64,000 nucleotides of DNA, from the NCBI GenBank assembly GCA_036346375.1, contig CM070503.1, forward strand, positions 2,852,001 through 2,916,000, given 5' to 3'. The DNA is from Guadua angustifolia (Eukaryota > Streptophyta > Magnoliopsida > Poales > Poaceae). Positions 46,292 to 58,715 of the stretch are shown one piece after another. A model generated the notes under the pieces. The model did no database searches, was not told the DNA's origin, and saw only the letters and a program-made list of their open reading frames with translations. Position 1 is the stretch's first letter, and each line of letters starts with the position of its first letter. Made by a program: the position numbers and the translations under genes.

Positions 46292-47150
46292 TTAGTCCTC
46301 AGTTGTTACATAACTAAGCATAATGTCACCTTTAGCAACATGATCACGAATAAAGTGATGTCGAATTTCAATATGCTTAGTCCAGGAATGTTGAACCGAA
46401 TTGTTTGCTATTTTCACTGCACTGTCATTATCACACAATAGAGGCACATTTTCAAACTTAATGCCATAATCCAAAAATGTTTGCTTGATAAATAAAATTT
46501 GAACACAACAGCTGCCGGCAGCTACATATTCGACTTCAGCAGTGGAAAGTGCTACTGAATTTTGCTTCTTAGAACACCAAGGAACTAAAGATCTTCCAAG
46601 CAAATAACAATCCCCTAAGGTACTTTTACCATCAATTTTGCAATCGGCATAATCGGAATACGAATAGCCAAGAAGCTCAAATGAAGCACCCTTAGGGTAC
46701 CATAAACCAATGCAAGGGGTATGCTTTAGATACCTAAATATTCTTTTTATAGCATTAAGATGCACTTCTTTAGGGGCAGCTTGAAATCTAGCACACATGC
46801 AAACACTAAATATGATATCGGGCCTAGATGCTGTCAAGTAAAGAAGAGACCTTATCATGAACCTATAGAGCTTTTGGTCAACAGACTTACCTTCCACATC
46901 TTGATCAAGATGTGTATTTGTTGCCATAAGAGTTTGATTGGCTTGCATTCTTCCATCTTGAAGCGCTTGAGAAGGTTTTTGGTGTATTTTTCTTGTGAAA
47001 TAAAAGTTCCTTTCTTCAATTGCTTGACTTGAAAACCGAGGAAGAATGAAAGCTCTCCTATCATTGACATCTCAAACGCTTTTGCCATCATGTTACCAAA
47101 TTCCTTGCACAAAAAGAGATTAGTGCATCCAAAAATTGGGGAATCCCAGA
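46292..47150 (-). pseudogene. Copia element reverse transcriptase end and RNase H, truncated
   Basis: The minus strand encodes the end of a Ty1-copia reverse transcriptase (EFGNMMAKAFEMSMIGELSF, then EKYTKNLLKRFKMEECKPI) and a nearly complete connection/RNase H region. The latter shows LTASRPDIIFSVCMCARFQA, YPKGASFELLGYSYSDYADC, KKQNSVALSTAEVEYVAAGS and HIEIRHHFIRDHVAKGDI in the normal order. A frame change lies near 46930. Sequence similarity stops at about 47150, just past the position of the YVDD active site, so integrase, protease, gag and the 5' LTR are gone. The RNase H catalytic Asp in DSDYAGC-type motifs reads YSDYADC here. Confidence 0.85.
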
Positions 47151-47601
47151 GAAAGTTGCGATCGGGCTTAGAGCTGTAGAATCCCAGAGAAAGGTTGGGG
47201 AACTCGGAATTGATTTCGATCGATTTCCAATGATCTCTATAAAATTCTTGAAATCTGGTTGGCTTGGCTTGGTGATTGATCAACACAGCTCCTCCAAAAC
47301 CGTCGCTGCAGACCTACTTCGTCCTAGAGGATATGGGAGAGACAGCGAGGCGCACAGAGAAGTTGGTCATGATCAAGGAGTCTCGATCTACTGTTCGCAC
47401 GAGTGGGATCGATTGACACCATGCAACAACAACTGGTTAAGCGGTCGGAGTTGACGAATAAGGTGGTGGAGTAGTGCTCCAAAGAACAACAATTTCTCAC
47501 AAAGCAGATGGAGGCCACTGCCTAGGCGGTGGCATGTCTCACAATGGAACGAAAGATGGAGTCAACCCAGGATGATGGAGGGACTGCGTTAGCCGTCAGC
47601 A

Positions 47602-48460
47602 ATGGGAAAGGCGTTATTCACACCTGCGCCGATTTCAGGCTTGTGGGCAAGAGCGGGAGATGAGCCAACACCTATCTCAGGAGGGACACACGCTAGGTGT
47701 TCGACCGGGGTTTCACAGGAAACATTGGGACTGAATTCATTGCCCAAAATGTCTTTTCCTAGGTTTGATGGGAGAGGTGCCCAGTTGTGGTGTGACAAAT
47801 GTATGGACTATTTCAAGATGTTCAATATACCAAAGACACAGCGGGTGACGGCTACAACCATGCATATGGAAAGTATCGCATCGCACGATGGCTGTATGTG
47901 TACAAAGCCCAGAACGATTTGGGAGTAATTTGCTTAGGCGGTAGAGGTGACGTTTGGAGCATTTGATCATCGAAAGTTGTTGGGCAAATTGGTGGAGATC
48001 AAACAAACTGGCACTGTGACCGAATATAGGAAACAGTTTGATGAATTAATGTATGAAATCTCGATATATAGTCCGTATTATGATGATGAGTTATTTGTTT
48101 CTCACTTTGTGAATGGCCCGAAACAGTAATTGGGAGGTGCGGTTCAACGGCGAGTTCCAGAATTAGTTGATTGAGAGGCTTTATTAGCTTGTGTACAGCA
48201 AGATGTGATTGATCGCAGTAAGGTATGGAAATCGAAGCAAGGTGGTGGTCGGGATGTAGCAGGTCGGGATGTAGGAGGCCTGAACAAATCAAAGAATCAA
48301 CAAAACAACATGAAACTGGGCCAAGGAGAGCTGTGGAAGGCAAGACAACTACGCGAATAACGTCGCATGAATGGTCTTTGCTACCAGTGCGAAGAAAAGT
48401 ATGAGCCAAACCATCATTTGCAGTGCAAAAGGAAAGGTCAAGCACAACTGCAAGCAATAA
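47602..48460 (+). pseudogene. gag pseudogene of the gypsy element
   Basis: The frames contain the gag core: FPRFDGRGAQLWCDKCMDYF, then VEVTFGAFDHRKLLGKLVEI and VTEYRKQFDEL. A zinc knuckle CYQCEEKYEPNHHLQC lies at about 48377-48425. Stops at about 47926, 48127 and 48358 interrupt it. An upstream glutamine-rich part (47420-47600) is also broken. Confidence 0.8.
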
Positions 48461-48617
48461 CGGTAGAAGATCAAGGTGAAATATTATTCGATGCAGTGCT
48501 TGATATGTTAGAGGAAGCTGAGATGGACAGTGAGGAAAAATGCAAGTTGCTAGTTAATGCTTTGTCGGGCAAAGAGGAATTGGAGACGATGTGTATCCTA
48601 GCATTGGTAAGGTATTA

Positions 48618-51600
48618 GGTCATGCTTTTCCTTTTGGATTCGAGCAACTCACATAGTTTTATGAATGCGGGCTTCTTGCCTAGAATTGGCTGTGTTCCAC
48701 AAAAGGTCAAACCAATAGACGTACGTGTCACAAATGGTGAAATATTACAGTGTGATAGTTGGGTGCGAAATTGGAATGGTGGACATAGAGCCAAATTACA
48801 AACAAACCTGATAGTATTAGAGCTGGGGGCATATGATGCAATCATGGGTATGGATTGGCTTAAAACCCATAAATTGGGAGAACCACATAGAAGTTTGGGC
48901 CTCATGATCATTGGACAAGTGGCGGAAAGGCATATGGGAGAACAAGAAAGCTGGTTGTAGGAAACATGCCGATTGAACCAAAAAGGCTCACATGCTATAA
49001 CTCGATTCCCAAAGCCACCCTACAAAGTCCTTAAACTAAGATCTTACCATTATTCTCCATTGGATTCTTGCAGGGTGTGAGAAGTTTGGGCAATGCTGAA
49101 CTCAAGATGTTAACTGTAGATCAGTTGGACAAGTGGCGGAAAGGCAACGATATACGGGCACTGACAATGGTGGAACAGCAGGAAAAAGCTCGAAAGAATC
49201 AATACCAGTCGAAATTGTAGCAGTAATAGATCAACATGCCGATGTGCTCTCGGAACCAAAAAGGCTACCTCCGAGGAGAGATTATGATCATGCTATAACT
49301 CTGATTCCCAAAGCCACCCCGGCAAACTCAAGATCTTACCATTATTCTCCATTGCACAAGAACGAAATTGAAAGACAAGTGTCGGAAATGCTCTCATCCG
49401 GGATAATCACACCAAGCATGAGTCCATTTGCTTCACCGATATTGTTGGTGCAAAAGAAGTATGGATCATGGAGATTCTGTGTGGACTATCATTGCCTGAA
49501 TGATCTTACCATAAATAAGAAGTTTCCTATGCCGGTGATTGACAAGTTACTGGATAAACTATTAGGCACCAAATACTTTTCCAAGCTTGACCTTAGGGTA
49601 GGGTATCATCAGATTTGTATGAATGAAAGAGGATGAGATAAAAACGGCATTTAAGACTCATCAAGGACATTATCAATTCAGGGTAATGCCGTTTGGCCTT
49701 ACGAATGTCCCTGCAACTTTTCAATGTGTTATGAATTCTGTGTTGGCGCCTTATCTCAGGAAGTTTGTGCTAATTTTCATAGATGACATTCTCATATATA
49801 GCCAAGATCTCACTTCACATGCCGAGCATTTGGCAGCGGTGTAGCAAACTTTGAGAGTAAACCAATTCTTTGTTAAAAGATCCAAATGCACCTTTGCTCA
49901 GAGGCAATTGGAATACTTGGGTCACATTATTTCAGATCAAGGAGTAGCAACCGAAAACCCAAGTGATGCTAGATTGGCTGAGACCGATGAGGGTGACTGA
50001 GTTACGTGTGTTTCTGGGGTTGACCGACTATTATCGAAAGTTTGTAAAAAATTACAGAATCATAGTAAAACCATTAACACATTTGTTGAAGAAGGCCTTT
50101 GGATGGGATGAACAAGCTGAAGATACATTTCTCAAGTTGAAACAAGCCATGACATCAACACTGGTGTTGAGATTGCCAGATTTTGAACAAGGTTTTGAGG
50201 TGGAGACAGATGCCTGTGACCACGGTGTAGGAGCAATTCTGCAGCAACAAGGTCATCCGATGGCTTTCTTCAGCAAAGCTTTGAGTGTTGTGCACCAAGG
50301 TCTCTCCATACATGAGAAGGAGATTTTAGCATTGATGATGGCGGTAGAGAGATGGTGACCCTATTTGCAAACCAAAGAGTTCATCATCAGGGCAGACCAC
50401 CGAAGTTTGTGTTACTTGGAGCAGCAACAACTACAATAAAAAGTGCAACATAAGGCAATGACATGCCTTATGGGTCTGCAGTTCCGAATAGTATACAAAA
50501 AAGGGAAAGAGAACGTGGTGACTGATGCTTTATCTCTGGCAAGGCAGCTTATCACTCTGCAGGCAATATCGAAAGTGCAACCCATGTGGATACAAGAGGT
50601 GGTGAACTCCTACGTCACAAATGATGCAGCTCAACGACAACTGACTTGGTTAGCAATCCATAGTCTTGATGAAGACAGGTTTGAACTACACCAAGGACTA
50701 ATCAGGAACCAGGGAAAAATTCAGCATTACAAATGAAGTTGATTGCGGCTTTCCACTCAAGTGCCACTCTAGAATTCAAGCAACATATCAACGACTAAGG
50801 AAGCTGTTTTGTTGGACTAGAATGAAACAAGGAGTAGAGGATTTTGTTAAACAATGTAAGGTGTGTCAGCTAGCAAAAGGAGAGAGATCAAAACCGACCA
50901 GATTATTACATCCTCTGCCAATCCCGACAGTAGCATGGCAATACTTAACAATGAATTTTATTGAAGGTGTGCCAATGTTTGAGGGTACAATGTGATCACG
51001 GTGGTTGTTGATCGGTTCTCCAAATATGTTTACTTCCTAGCTCTTCGGCACCCTTTTACCGCTCAAAAGGTTGCCAAGTTGTTCATGGAGCAGATCGTTA
51101 GGTCGCATGGAATACCCAAAACCATAACGTCAGACCGTGATAAAGTTCTCACTAGCATCTTTCGGCAAGAATTGTTGAAAGCTCTGGATACGAAGTTGCA
51201 ATGTAGTATTGCACATCACCCCCAGACCAACAAGCAAAGTGAACAAGTTAACCAATGCCTGGAGATGTATTTGAGGTGTGCTGCCCATGCTTCACCTGGA
51301 AAATGGAAGACCTGGTTGACTCTTGCGGAATTTTGGTACAACACTAACTTTCATACTTTATTGGGGTCTTCTCCATTTAAGGCACTGTATAGGAGTGAGC
51401 CAAACTATGGCACTTCACCCAGGGTATCGGGTAGTGAATCAGAAGATGTTAATGACATCCTACAAAACCGAGACAAGTACAATGAATTGATTAAACAATA
51501 GTTAGCACGGGCTCAAAATAGAATGAAGATTCACGCTGATAAAAACAGACAAGAGCAACAATTTCAAGTTACGAAGAAAGTATTGCTCAAGCTACAACCG

Positions 51601-51960
51601 TATAATCAGACTTCTCTGGTAAACCGACCATACCCCAAGCTGGCATACAAATTTTATGGTCCTTATACTATGAAAAAAGGATTAGACGGGTTGCTTAACG
51701 ATTGGATTTACCACCAAATAGCCAAATTCATCATGTGTTTCATGTTTCATAGTTGAAGGCATTTAACTCAGATTATACGCCTGTGTTCGATGATCTGCCT
51801 AGGATTGTGGAGTTGGAAATGAACTCAACTGAGCCGGAGAAAGTGCTAGAAAGGCGACTAGTAAAAAAAGGAAATTATGTGATAGCTTAGGTCTGATTAA
51901 ATGGACTAGTCTACCAGTAGATGCTACAACCTGGGAAGATCTCAATGTACTGTGAAATAG
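48618..51960 (+). pseudogene. pol pseudogene of the gypsy element (PR-RT-RH-INT-chromodomain)
   Basis: The protease at about 48622-48880 reads LLDSSNSHSF where DSG is normal, so the active-site Gly is replaced. The reverse transcriptase at 49270-49840 has KYGSWRFCVDYHCLND, the MPFGLTNVPATFQ motif and the catalytic FIDD box (FIDDILIYS). It is interrupted by a TGA at about 49634-49636. RNase H at about 50170-50358 has ETDACDHGVGAILQQ. The integrase has a decayed zinc finger near 50850 and a catalytic core with VDRFSKYVYFLAL, TSDRDKVLTS and QTNKQSEQVN (Asp-Asp-Glu) at 50995-51270. A chromodomain-like end with IKWTSLPVDATTWEDL lies at about 51895-51950. Not functional. Confidence 0.88.
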
Positions 51961-52382
51961 ATTTTCGGCTGCAATTGCTTGGGGTCAAGCAATGGACTAG
52001 TCTACCAGTAGATTCGTCAACTTCATTTAAGGCAGCTCAACGGTTCAGATCAGTGAAGAGTTGAGACAAAAGGGCATCCAACGGCTGTTGATGGCAAACA
52101 GTGATTACCGAAAATACTGTTTCAGTAATTGGTTGTCATTTTCAGAGTTAAAACCTGTATTACCGAGTGACTAGTGTGGTAGGCAAAAAAAGGGAAATCG
52201 CTGGGGTCAATAGAGTATAAAACTCTTGTAACTGGAAAATGGATCAGAAAATGAATGAATGAAACAATTCCTGCGTTGCTTTTCGTTCCAAGTCTCCCTG
52301 TTCTTCCTAGATCCCCTTTTCTTCGTAGACTTAGTAGACATCTCACGCACCAAAGAGGATCTGGCGGCAATGGGACATCACA

Positions 52383-55310
52383 TTCAAGCGCTCTTCATAC
52401 ATCTTGGCAGCCAAAGCACTAGCTGTTTAGGGAATTTATCGCACCGTTAAGTGAAGGATGGCTTGCATTAGTTCGCTGCAGCTGAGTGTGTCTTTGCTGG
52501 ATGAGTTGCAACTGTAGCATCTGCATCTATTGCTGGTGCTCTCTTGCTTTTATTTGCTGTGCCTGTTTCCGAAGAAATTTACATGGTGTGAGATTAAAAG
52601 ATAGATGCATGGTGAATGATTAAGCGATTTGGCAATTCCAAGCTACCTCTAGGCAAGCAGCTGCAACCTCAGAATACTTCTCATTTGTCCTTGCAATAAA
52701 TATATCCCAAAAGACTAACCACCACTCAAAGAGAAAACCTCCAGGAGCATCAATTGCTGCAAGACAAGTCAAAATTTACCATAACGCACTTGGATGACTC
52801 TCCTATGCACACAGCTAACGGATTATAGATGAGAGACAGCTTCAAAGAAACTTCATGCACAAGGTCGTGGAGTAGGCACACATCTGCACTAGATTATTAG
52901 TACTGGGTATTTTGCATTAAAAGTTCTACAAGAATGCATAGTTTAAGTAAGCAAGAAGTTTATTTGGAACTTAAAAAGCGATACTTCAGTATCCCACTCC
53001 ATATTCTAAGTATATTAGTTCAATTCCCAAGTTTGGCATTGTGTCCCTCTCTTGTTTAATGTCACTAACTCTACCATACATGTGAGCGACGCACAAAATT
53101 ATGTTGGTATTGTTTTCCACTCTGTTCTCTTCCCACTACGCACGTGTGCCACTAGCCAAGTTTTGGTAGAGGGGGCTTCCTCAGGTAACAAAAATGATAA
53201 TCAATTATTACTGCTCATACCATTGCACAGAATTATGTAGTTTCTCAAAGTCAGGCATGTCTAATTCAGTTACCCTATAAGTTTATCCCCCAATTACCAA
53301 AAAAACTCAAAACCTTTACTACAAGAGAATTTAGAAGGTGGAGGTTTGTTTTGTTAATTTCTATATTTATCATGTTTCCTTGTTTAGTTGTGTTCAAAAG
53401 AAGCATTCGTGAAAACCCGCTGTGGCTTTCGTAAAAAAACAATCTCCAATTCATCTGTATAATCAAATCCACTCAATAACAAATACAACAACAACCAAGC
53501 CTTTTGTCCCAAACAAGTAGTGGTAGGCTAGGAATGAAACCCACTCAAAGTCAATAAAACCCCTAAACCGTCGATAACGAATGATAAGCTTTATTTGAAT
53601 CTTCAGCCTTACTAACAGCACACATTTGACATAATTAAATTCATGCAATGTCGAAATCGATGGGCAAGTAATAGCTAAATTTAGTTAAATCACCATTAAA
53701 AGCTCATTAGTGGCTCTAGATGTCAAGATACATCGTGTTTCCTGCTGTATGAACAACACCACAAATAAAAAATCCATGTAGCTTCTACTTTGCACGCATC
53801 TGTAATCCATCCATAATTCCATATAATACCACCATGTACTCCACAACTACAGAAGCTAGCGATCAGTGTACCGTTGCAATTTAGAATTTTGAATTTATTG
53901 AGCTGTAACTAAAATTCTCTCAACAAACCAAATCACCACAAAAGTTTGTTAGGTCAAAGAATGCATGCATAATTAATTGTTACCTTAACCAAAATAAGAT
54001 GTGTCTACAAGCATGCAAAAACTTTGAAAGCACGATTGCACCACCAATCTTGTCGTCCTCCCAAAATGGTAGCTAATATGAAGACTACTATTTGCATAGC
54101 TGTGGGAATGAATCCTGCAAAAGTCATGCACCCAACTTAACCTCAAACCTCTTCAACTCCTCTTCAAATTTCAAAATCTCCAACTTACTTTAGCCCGAAG
54201 CTCCTAATCCTCTCAATCCTCTGTGCATAAATTTTGCTTAAGACTCTCGAAAACCCCTTCAAAGCTTGGATTCTCTGCACTGATTTGGCTCAGAACTACC
54301 CTTTAGATCAATTCAGATTTCGAATTCCTAACCCTAATTAGGACAAACCCTCCCATTCCATTTCGAAACTGAAATTCTCTGTCCAACTTAAAATCAAAAC
54401 TCTGCTACTCCACTTCACATTCCGAATTCCTCCCCACCTACAGCCACAAACTCTCTTTGCACACCAAACTTAACCAAGTAAACAGCAAAACGAATCGGAT
54501 AGAGAAGCGGTGGGGATGATTACCGACTGGATCGGCAGCAACTTTCCCCTCCGCCATGAACGCCTTGGCCGTCGTCTGCAAGTTCCTCTTGAGCAAATAG
54601 TCATAGATATATACATCAAGCCTGCAGCACCAGCACCGGAAATGAACCCAAATAGAACAGAAGAAAATTCAGAGAAACCAGCCCAAAAACACATCGAAAC
54701 AACTCACATCTTATCCGCTTCCCAATTGCTCTGCGCCATTCTGCAACCACAACAAACCGACCAAAAACAGCAGAAATTAACGGCGGGGCCAGGCGAATCG
54801 GGCTCAAATTCGCGGGAAACGAAGGGATCAGAGCCCACATTACCGACTGGGCGCGAATCTCGCGGCTCACAGGTAAAAAAAAAAGGCGCAAAAATCCCGC
54901 GAGGAGCCGCCGCAAGGGCGGCGGGTGGAGCGGGATCCAATGCCCGATCGGAGACGGCGGTTAAGGCGGTTGCGGCTTGCTCGGAGGGGGAGTTGCGCGA
55001 ATTGGTGCGGTGGTGTATGTGTGGGAGCTCGTCGCTCGCTTCAGCTCGCGCCGCTTTGGAAGAAGACAAGAGTGAGATGAGAGAGAGAGAGGAAGAGGAG
55101 AGGAGAGGTACCGTATGGGTGGGGCCGTGGGGTCTTGATTCCGGCTCGGAATGGTGAGCCGGGCGCAAGGTTCGGATGACAGACAGGCGCACAAGTTTTG
55201 CAAAATGATCCTTCGACTAACTGTTATTTTATCTTTTTGAGCTAGTGCTCGTAGAAGCGTACAATACAATTGCTTTGTGGGGTAGCTGGAGTGTGTTTCT
55301 CGGCCTTTTC
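52383..55310 (-). pseudogene. Inverted, truncated copy of the LEUNIG-type gene (promoter to exon 4)
   Basis: The minus strand is homologous to 18.73-21.95 kb. Exon 1 is 54739-54708, exon 2 54621-54524, exon 3 52756-52647, and exon 4 52562 to about 52383, all with conserved splice borders. The first 80 codons stay open, but exon 3 has changes (WWL for WWS; a KYSEVAAAC end). Exon 4 is cut within a codon for the AAKMYEERL region and has lost 24 bp before it. The copy includes the 5' UTR intron and about 570 bp of upstream sequence. It has intron deletions near 53265 (about 43 bp) and 52935 (about 170 bp). Without the WD40 part it can at most encode a LUFS-domain fragment. Confidence 0.92.
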
Positions 55311-56400
55311 TCCCATTTTGACCTCTTTTCTTTTTCGAGCATCTTGAATGGAGTGAATGGACTATTATGCCCTTATCATTATGTAGGTCGTGCGTGGTGG
55401 TGGTGAGCTACTCGCTCTCCTTATTCCTCTCGCTCTCTCGGTTCTCATTGCTTGTGCATGGCCAAACTCGTGGTTGATCTCCAGCGGATGTGGGCGGCCG
55501 GGACAACTGAGTCGTGGCCGCGACATGCTTCAATGAATCTCCAATCCGTAGAAGGCGACAAGTCCTCTTCTCTCCACACTAGGTTTAGGTTTAGGTTTGA
55601 TTTGGGGTTTCGGTTGATTTGGGGAAGATCTGAACGATAAAATACATCGAGAGTCTCCTCGTTTAGGCATAAGCTAAGCGATCTATAAGCGATCGTGTAC
55701 TTTCTTTTTTGTTGGTAATCGGTAGGATCATCGATCCGGATCTTTATTCGTTGTGCGTTCAGTTCTCTCGGTTCCTGACCAAGTTCGACGATGGTAGCTT
55801 TGTTGATGTCGCGCAAATACGATGAATGGGTCATGGACTATCATTCTTATAAGATGGTGACCTTAGAAAAAGATCTGGCTATGGTGAAATGGGGAGCTGC
55901 CAACTACCGATGGTTGTGTATATGACATGGGCGGTGGAGGAAACTAGGTTGGTGAATGATTGATTTGTCCTTGCATTATTGAGAAGCGGACTAACAAGAG
56001 GTTGCATTTGTTTGTTGATGTTGAGGACATTCCTATACAAATGGTTTGTACCTCATTTATCCTGAAGTGGTAACAAGTAATGTCTTGACAGATTGTTGTC
56101 TTGGACAAGCGAGAGAAAACAATCGACAAGTTCAGTTTTATTGATTGGAATAGTATTGAGATAGCTCTATGTCTTGAAGAGCGGATAGGTGCAGCACTTC
56201 CGGTGATGGATGAGGATGCTTTGTATGAATTTGTTGGACTTAGAAAAGAAGATGAGAGAGCGAGAACAAGCTAGAAATTGCTAATTTGAAACGAAAAAGG
56301 AAAAAGAACACGCTTTTGATGATGTGAACTCGAAAGATCTTTGAGTTAGGTGTTGATGATGAAATCCTGGTGAGAGCTCTTATTTTTTGATAGGAAGACC
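55311..56400 (+). other. Possible 5' part of the MULE transposase pseudogene
   Basis: A short promoter-like region with an (AGGTTT)n run at about 55580-55600 is followed by coding-like DNA (56080-56260; VVLDKREKTIDKFSFIDWNS in one frame). It may be the N-terminal region of the transposase gene. No terminal inverted repeat was recognised. Confidence 0.35.
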
Positions 56401-56402
56401 CT

Positions 56403-58290
56403 CCAATGGCGGTTGGGAGCACATATGCCAATATGAATGAATTTAGGGCAGCAGTTAGGCAACATGCTATAAAGGGCAATTTGAGTTGGGAGCAGAGAAA
56501 TCATGCAAAGATAGGTTTAGGGGTTCTGCCTTTGCTAATGGTTGTTCGTGGGCAATTGTTGCAAGGTTGATGCGAGGATGGGAAGAATGTCGAGGTAAAA
56601 AATTAGTAAACGCTATTTCAACTTTGGTTCGAATATATGCAATGTAACCTTATGTTTGTATGTGCAGATTCTGATGAATAAGGAGAACATTTTTGTTCAT
56701 CCACCCGTAGAGTGAGGACCAAGATGGCATCATTTCATTGGATAGCGAGAGAAGGCAATCCCAATATTGAAAAAGGATCCAAACAAGGGTGCAAAACAAT
56801 TGAAAGATGAGTTAGAGGATAAATACAATGTGGCGCTAGGATATTCAACGGTGTGGATGGGCCGGTAGGCGAAAGTGCAGAGCACATTTTTGGCACATGG
56901 GAAGAAAGTCTTGCATATTTGTACAACTTCAAGGCGAGAGGTAGAGCTAAGAATGCTGGCGGTGTTGTAGAGATAGGTGTACAAGAGCGAGGAGATGGTA
57001 TATATTTCCTGATTCTTCTGCGCTTCAAAGCAAGCATAGATGGATTCCTAAATGGTTGTAGGCCATATTTGAGTATTGATTCCACGGCTCTCAATGGAAG
57101 ATGGAATGGCCACCTACCTTGACCACTTCCTTAGATGGACACAATTGGATGTTTAGGTTGCTTTTGGATTTTTGATCTTTGAGACCATCGACAATTGGAC
57201 ATGGTTTATCAGCAGACTCTGAAAGCCATTGGAAATCCACCATACACGGCTATAAGTTCAGATGCTGTAAAGGCCTAGAGAATCTGATGAAGGTTTGTTT
57301 ACCCTTAGGCGAACATAGGGAATGTTTTTGCATTTGATGAAGAATTTTGTGAAGATTTTTCAAGGACCACATTTGGTCGCATGTATCCTATGACTAGGAC
57401 TTTCCAACAACAATATCATGAAATCTTAATGAACAAGATTTATGCGACAAGTAATGAGGTGAAGCCTTGGTTGGATCAATATCACAATTTGCTATGGATG
57501 AGGAGCAAATTTTGAAGAGATAAAATGTGATTATATTACCAACAATCTTGCGAGAGGTTTGGAACAAATGGGTTAAGGACCTTAAGGATCTTCCAATTGC
57601 TGACCTTGCAGACTCTCTCGAGATCAAAGTTCATGGAACTATATGCAAAAAGGAGAAGGATAGGTGAAAAATTTGAAGGCGCATTATGCTCCCCTGTTGT
57701 AGTTCTAATGACTCAATGCAATGTCTAGGCAATTGGGTCACTTGAAGGTCAAAGAAGGTGGTAGGGATATGTTCCTTTGGACATGTGGTGAATCTAAAAA
57801 ACATACATGCTCATGCGAGGAGTGGCAAGTCTCGGAAAACCATGCCCACATGCTTTGGCACTCATTAGTACTGTAGAAATCCTAATATGGAACAATTTCG
57901 CATCCATACTATTCGTGTATCACTTTAGGCTAGCATATGCTGGGGTTATTCAACCACTAACAGACAAGTCACAATGGGCCAATGTGGACCTTGGCTTCAA
58001 ATTGTTGCCACCTCGACAAAGAGACCGATGGGAAGACAAAGGAAGAATAGAATACACAGGTTGCCTAGAGAACAAAGGAACAAACCTAGGACCAAAGGCA
58101 AGTGGCAGGTGCAATGCAAGAAATGCTTTGCATTTGGCCATAGGTCATCTTCCTCAAAGTGCTCTTTTAATGGAACAAAAAAGAGGTACCATTGAACAAT
58201 ATGTTTTATGTTGCTGTTTACATGTGAACAATATGTTGACAGATTTGCTCATGCGAGAAAAGCCGAAACAAAGCAAGGGAGGCCATTAGG
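56403..58290 (+). pseudogene. MuDR-type (MULE) transposase pseudogene
   Basis: Domain remnants occur in the expected order. The Mutator DNA-binding domain lies at about 56403-56530 (VGSTYANMNEFRAAVRQHAI). The transposase core lies at about 56850-57650, with GFLNGCRPYLSIDSTALNGR holding the first catalytic Asp, and later LPLGEHRECF and NNLARGF. A SWIM zinc finger lies at about 57790-57870 (TCSCEEWQVS and then GKPCPHALALI in a shifted frame). A CCHC knuckle lies at about 58090-58165 (CKKCFAFGHRSSSSKC), preceded by PMGRQRKNR. Many stops and at least three frameshifts make it inactive. It sits between the two head-to-head corepressor copies. Confidence 0.85.
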
Positions 58291-58353
58291 TCAAGCTAGC
58301 ACTAGTGCTTCCAAAAACAGAAGGTAGCAACACAGGAAAGTGAAAGGCCTGTT

Positions 58354-58715
58354 ACTAGAAGGTGAAATTCATTCATAAATGTTCTACACTTGAAAAACTT
58401 GCTTCCATACTAGCTTATGTTAGTGTTTGCTGAAACTGTATATTTCTCTTTTTTTAAGTCAAATGCCATTGGGGACACCTCAAAGCAATTCAAGCCCTGG
58501 GCCTGTGACTAGAAGGTAAAACCATGCATTAATCTTGTACACTTGAAAAACCAATGAAATATTAGCCTATGTTAGTGTTTGCTGAAACTGTACATTGCTC
58601 TTTTTTTAAGTCAAATGCCATTGGGGACAGCTGAGAGCAATTCAAGCCTGGCTCTGTGACTAGAAGGTAAAACCATGCATTAATCTTGTCCACTTGAGCA
58701 ATGAACCTAGTTAAA
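58354..58715. repeat. Tandem repeat, about 153-bp period, 2.3 copies
   Basis: Units starting ACTAGAAGGT at about 58354, 58507 and 58660 share TATGTTAGTGTTTGCTGAAA, then CTGTA, TTTTTTTAAGTCAAATGCCA and TTGGGGACA. They lie just downstream of the MULE transposase remnant and may be its 3' UTR or subterminal region. Confidence 0.85.

Larger units (their letters stand above)
47290..52378 (+). mobile_element. Degenerate Ty3-gypsy chromovirus
   Basis: Gag, protease, reverse transcriptase, RNase H, integrase and a C-terminal chromodomain occur in that order on the plus strand, the gypsy order with chromodomain of chromoviruses. The frame is broken by many stops and frameshifts. The putative 3' LTR lies within about 51960-52378 but its exact ends are not resolved, and no matching 5' LTR was found. 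It abuts the truncated copia element on the left and the inverted corepressor fragment on the right. Confidence 0.85.

Noticed and set aside
54510..55157. 215-codon plus-strand open frame
   Set aside because: It is antisense to exon 1, exon 2 and the 5' UTR of the inverted corepressor copy. The same shadow exists opposite the intact gene.
55575..55605. Telomere-like AGGTTT repeat
   Set aside because: The plant telomere repeat is TTTAGGG. This run is TTTAGG-like, very short and imperfect.
52383..58300. Corepressor fragment as cargo of a Pack-MULE
   Set aside because: The transposase pseudogene lies beside the fragment, but no terminal inverted repeats enclosing both were found, and the fragment includes introns and promoter in a simple inverted duplication pattern.
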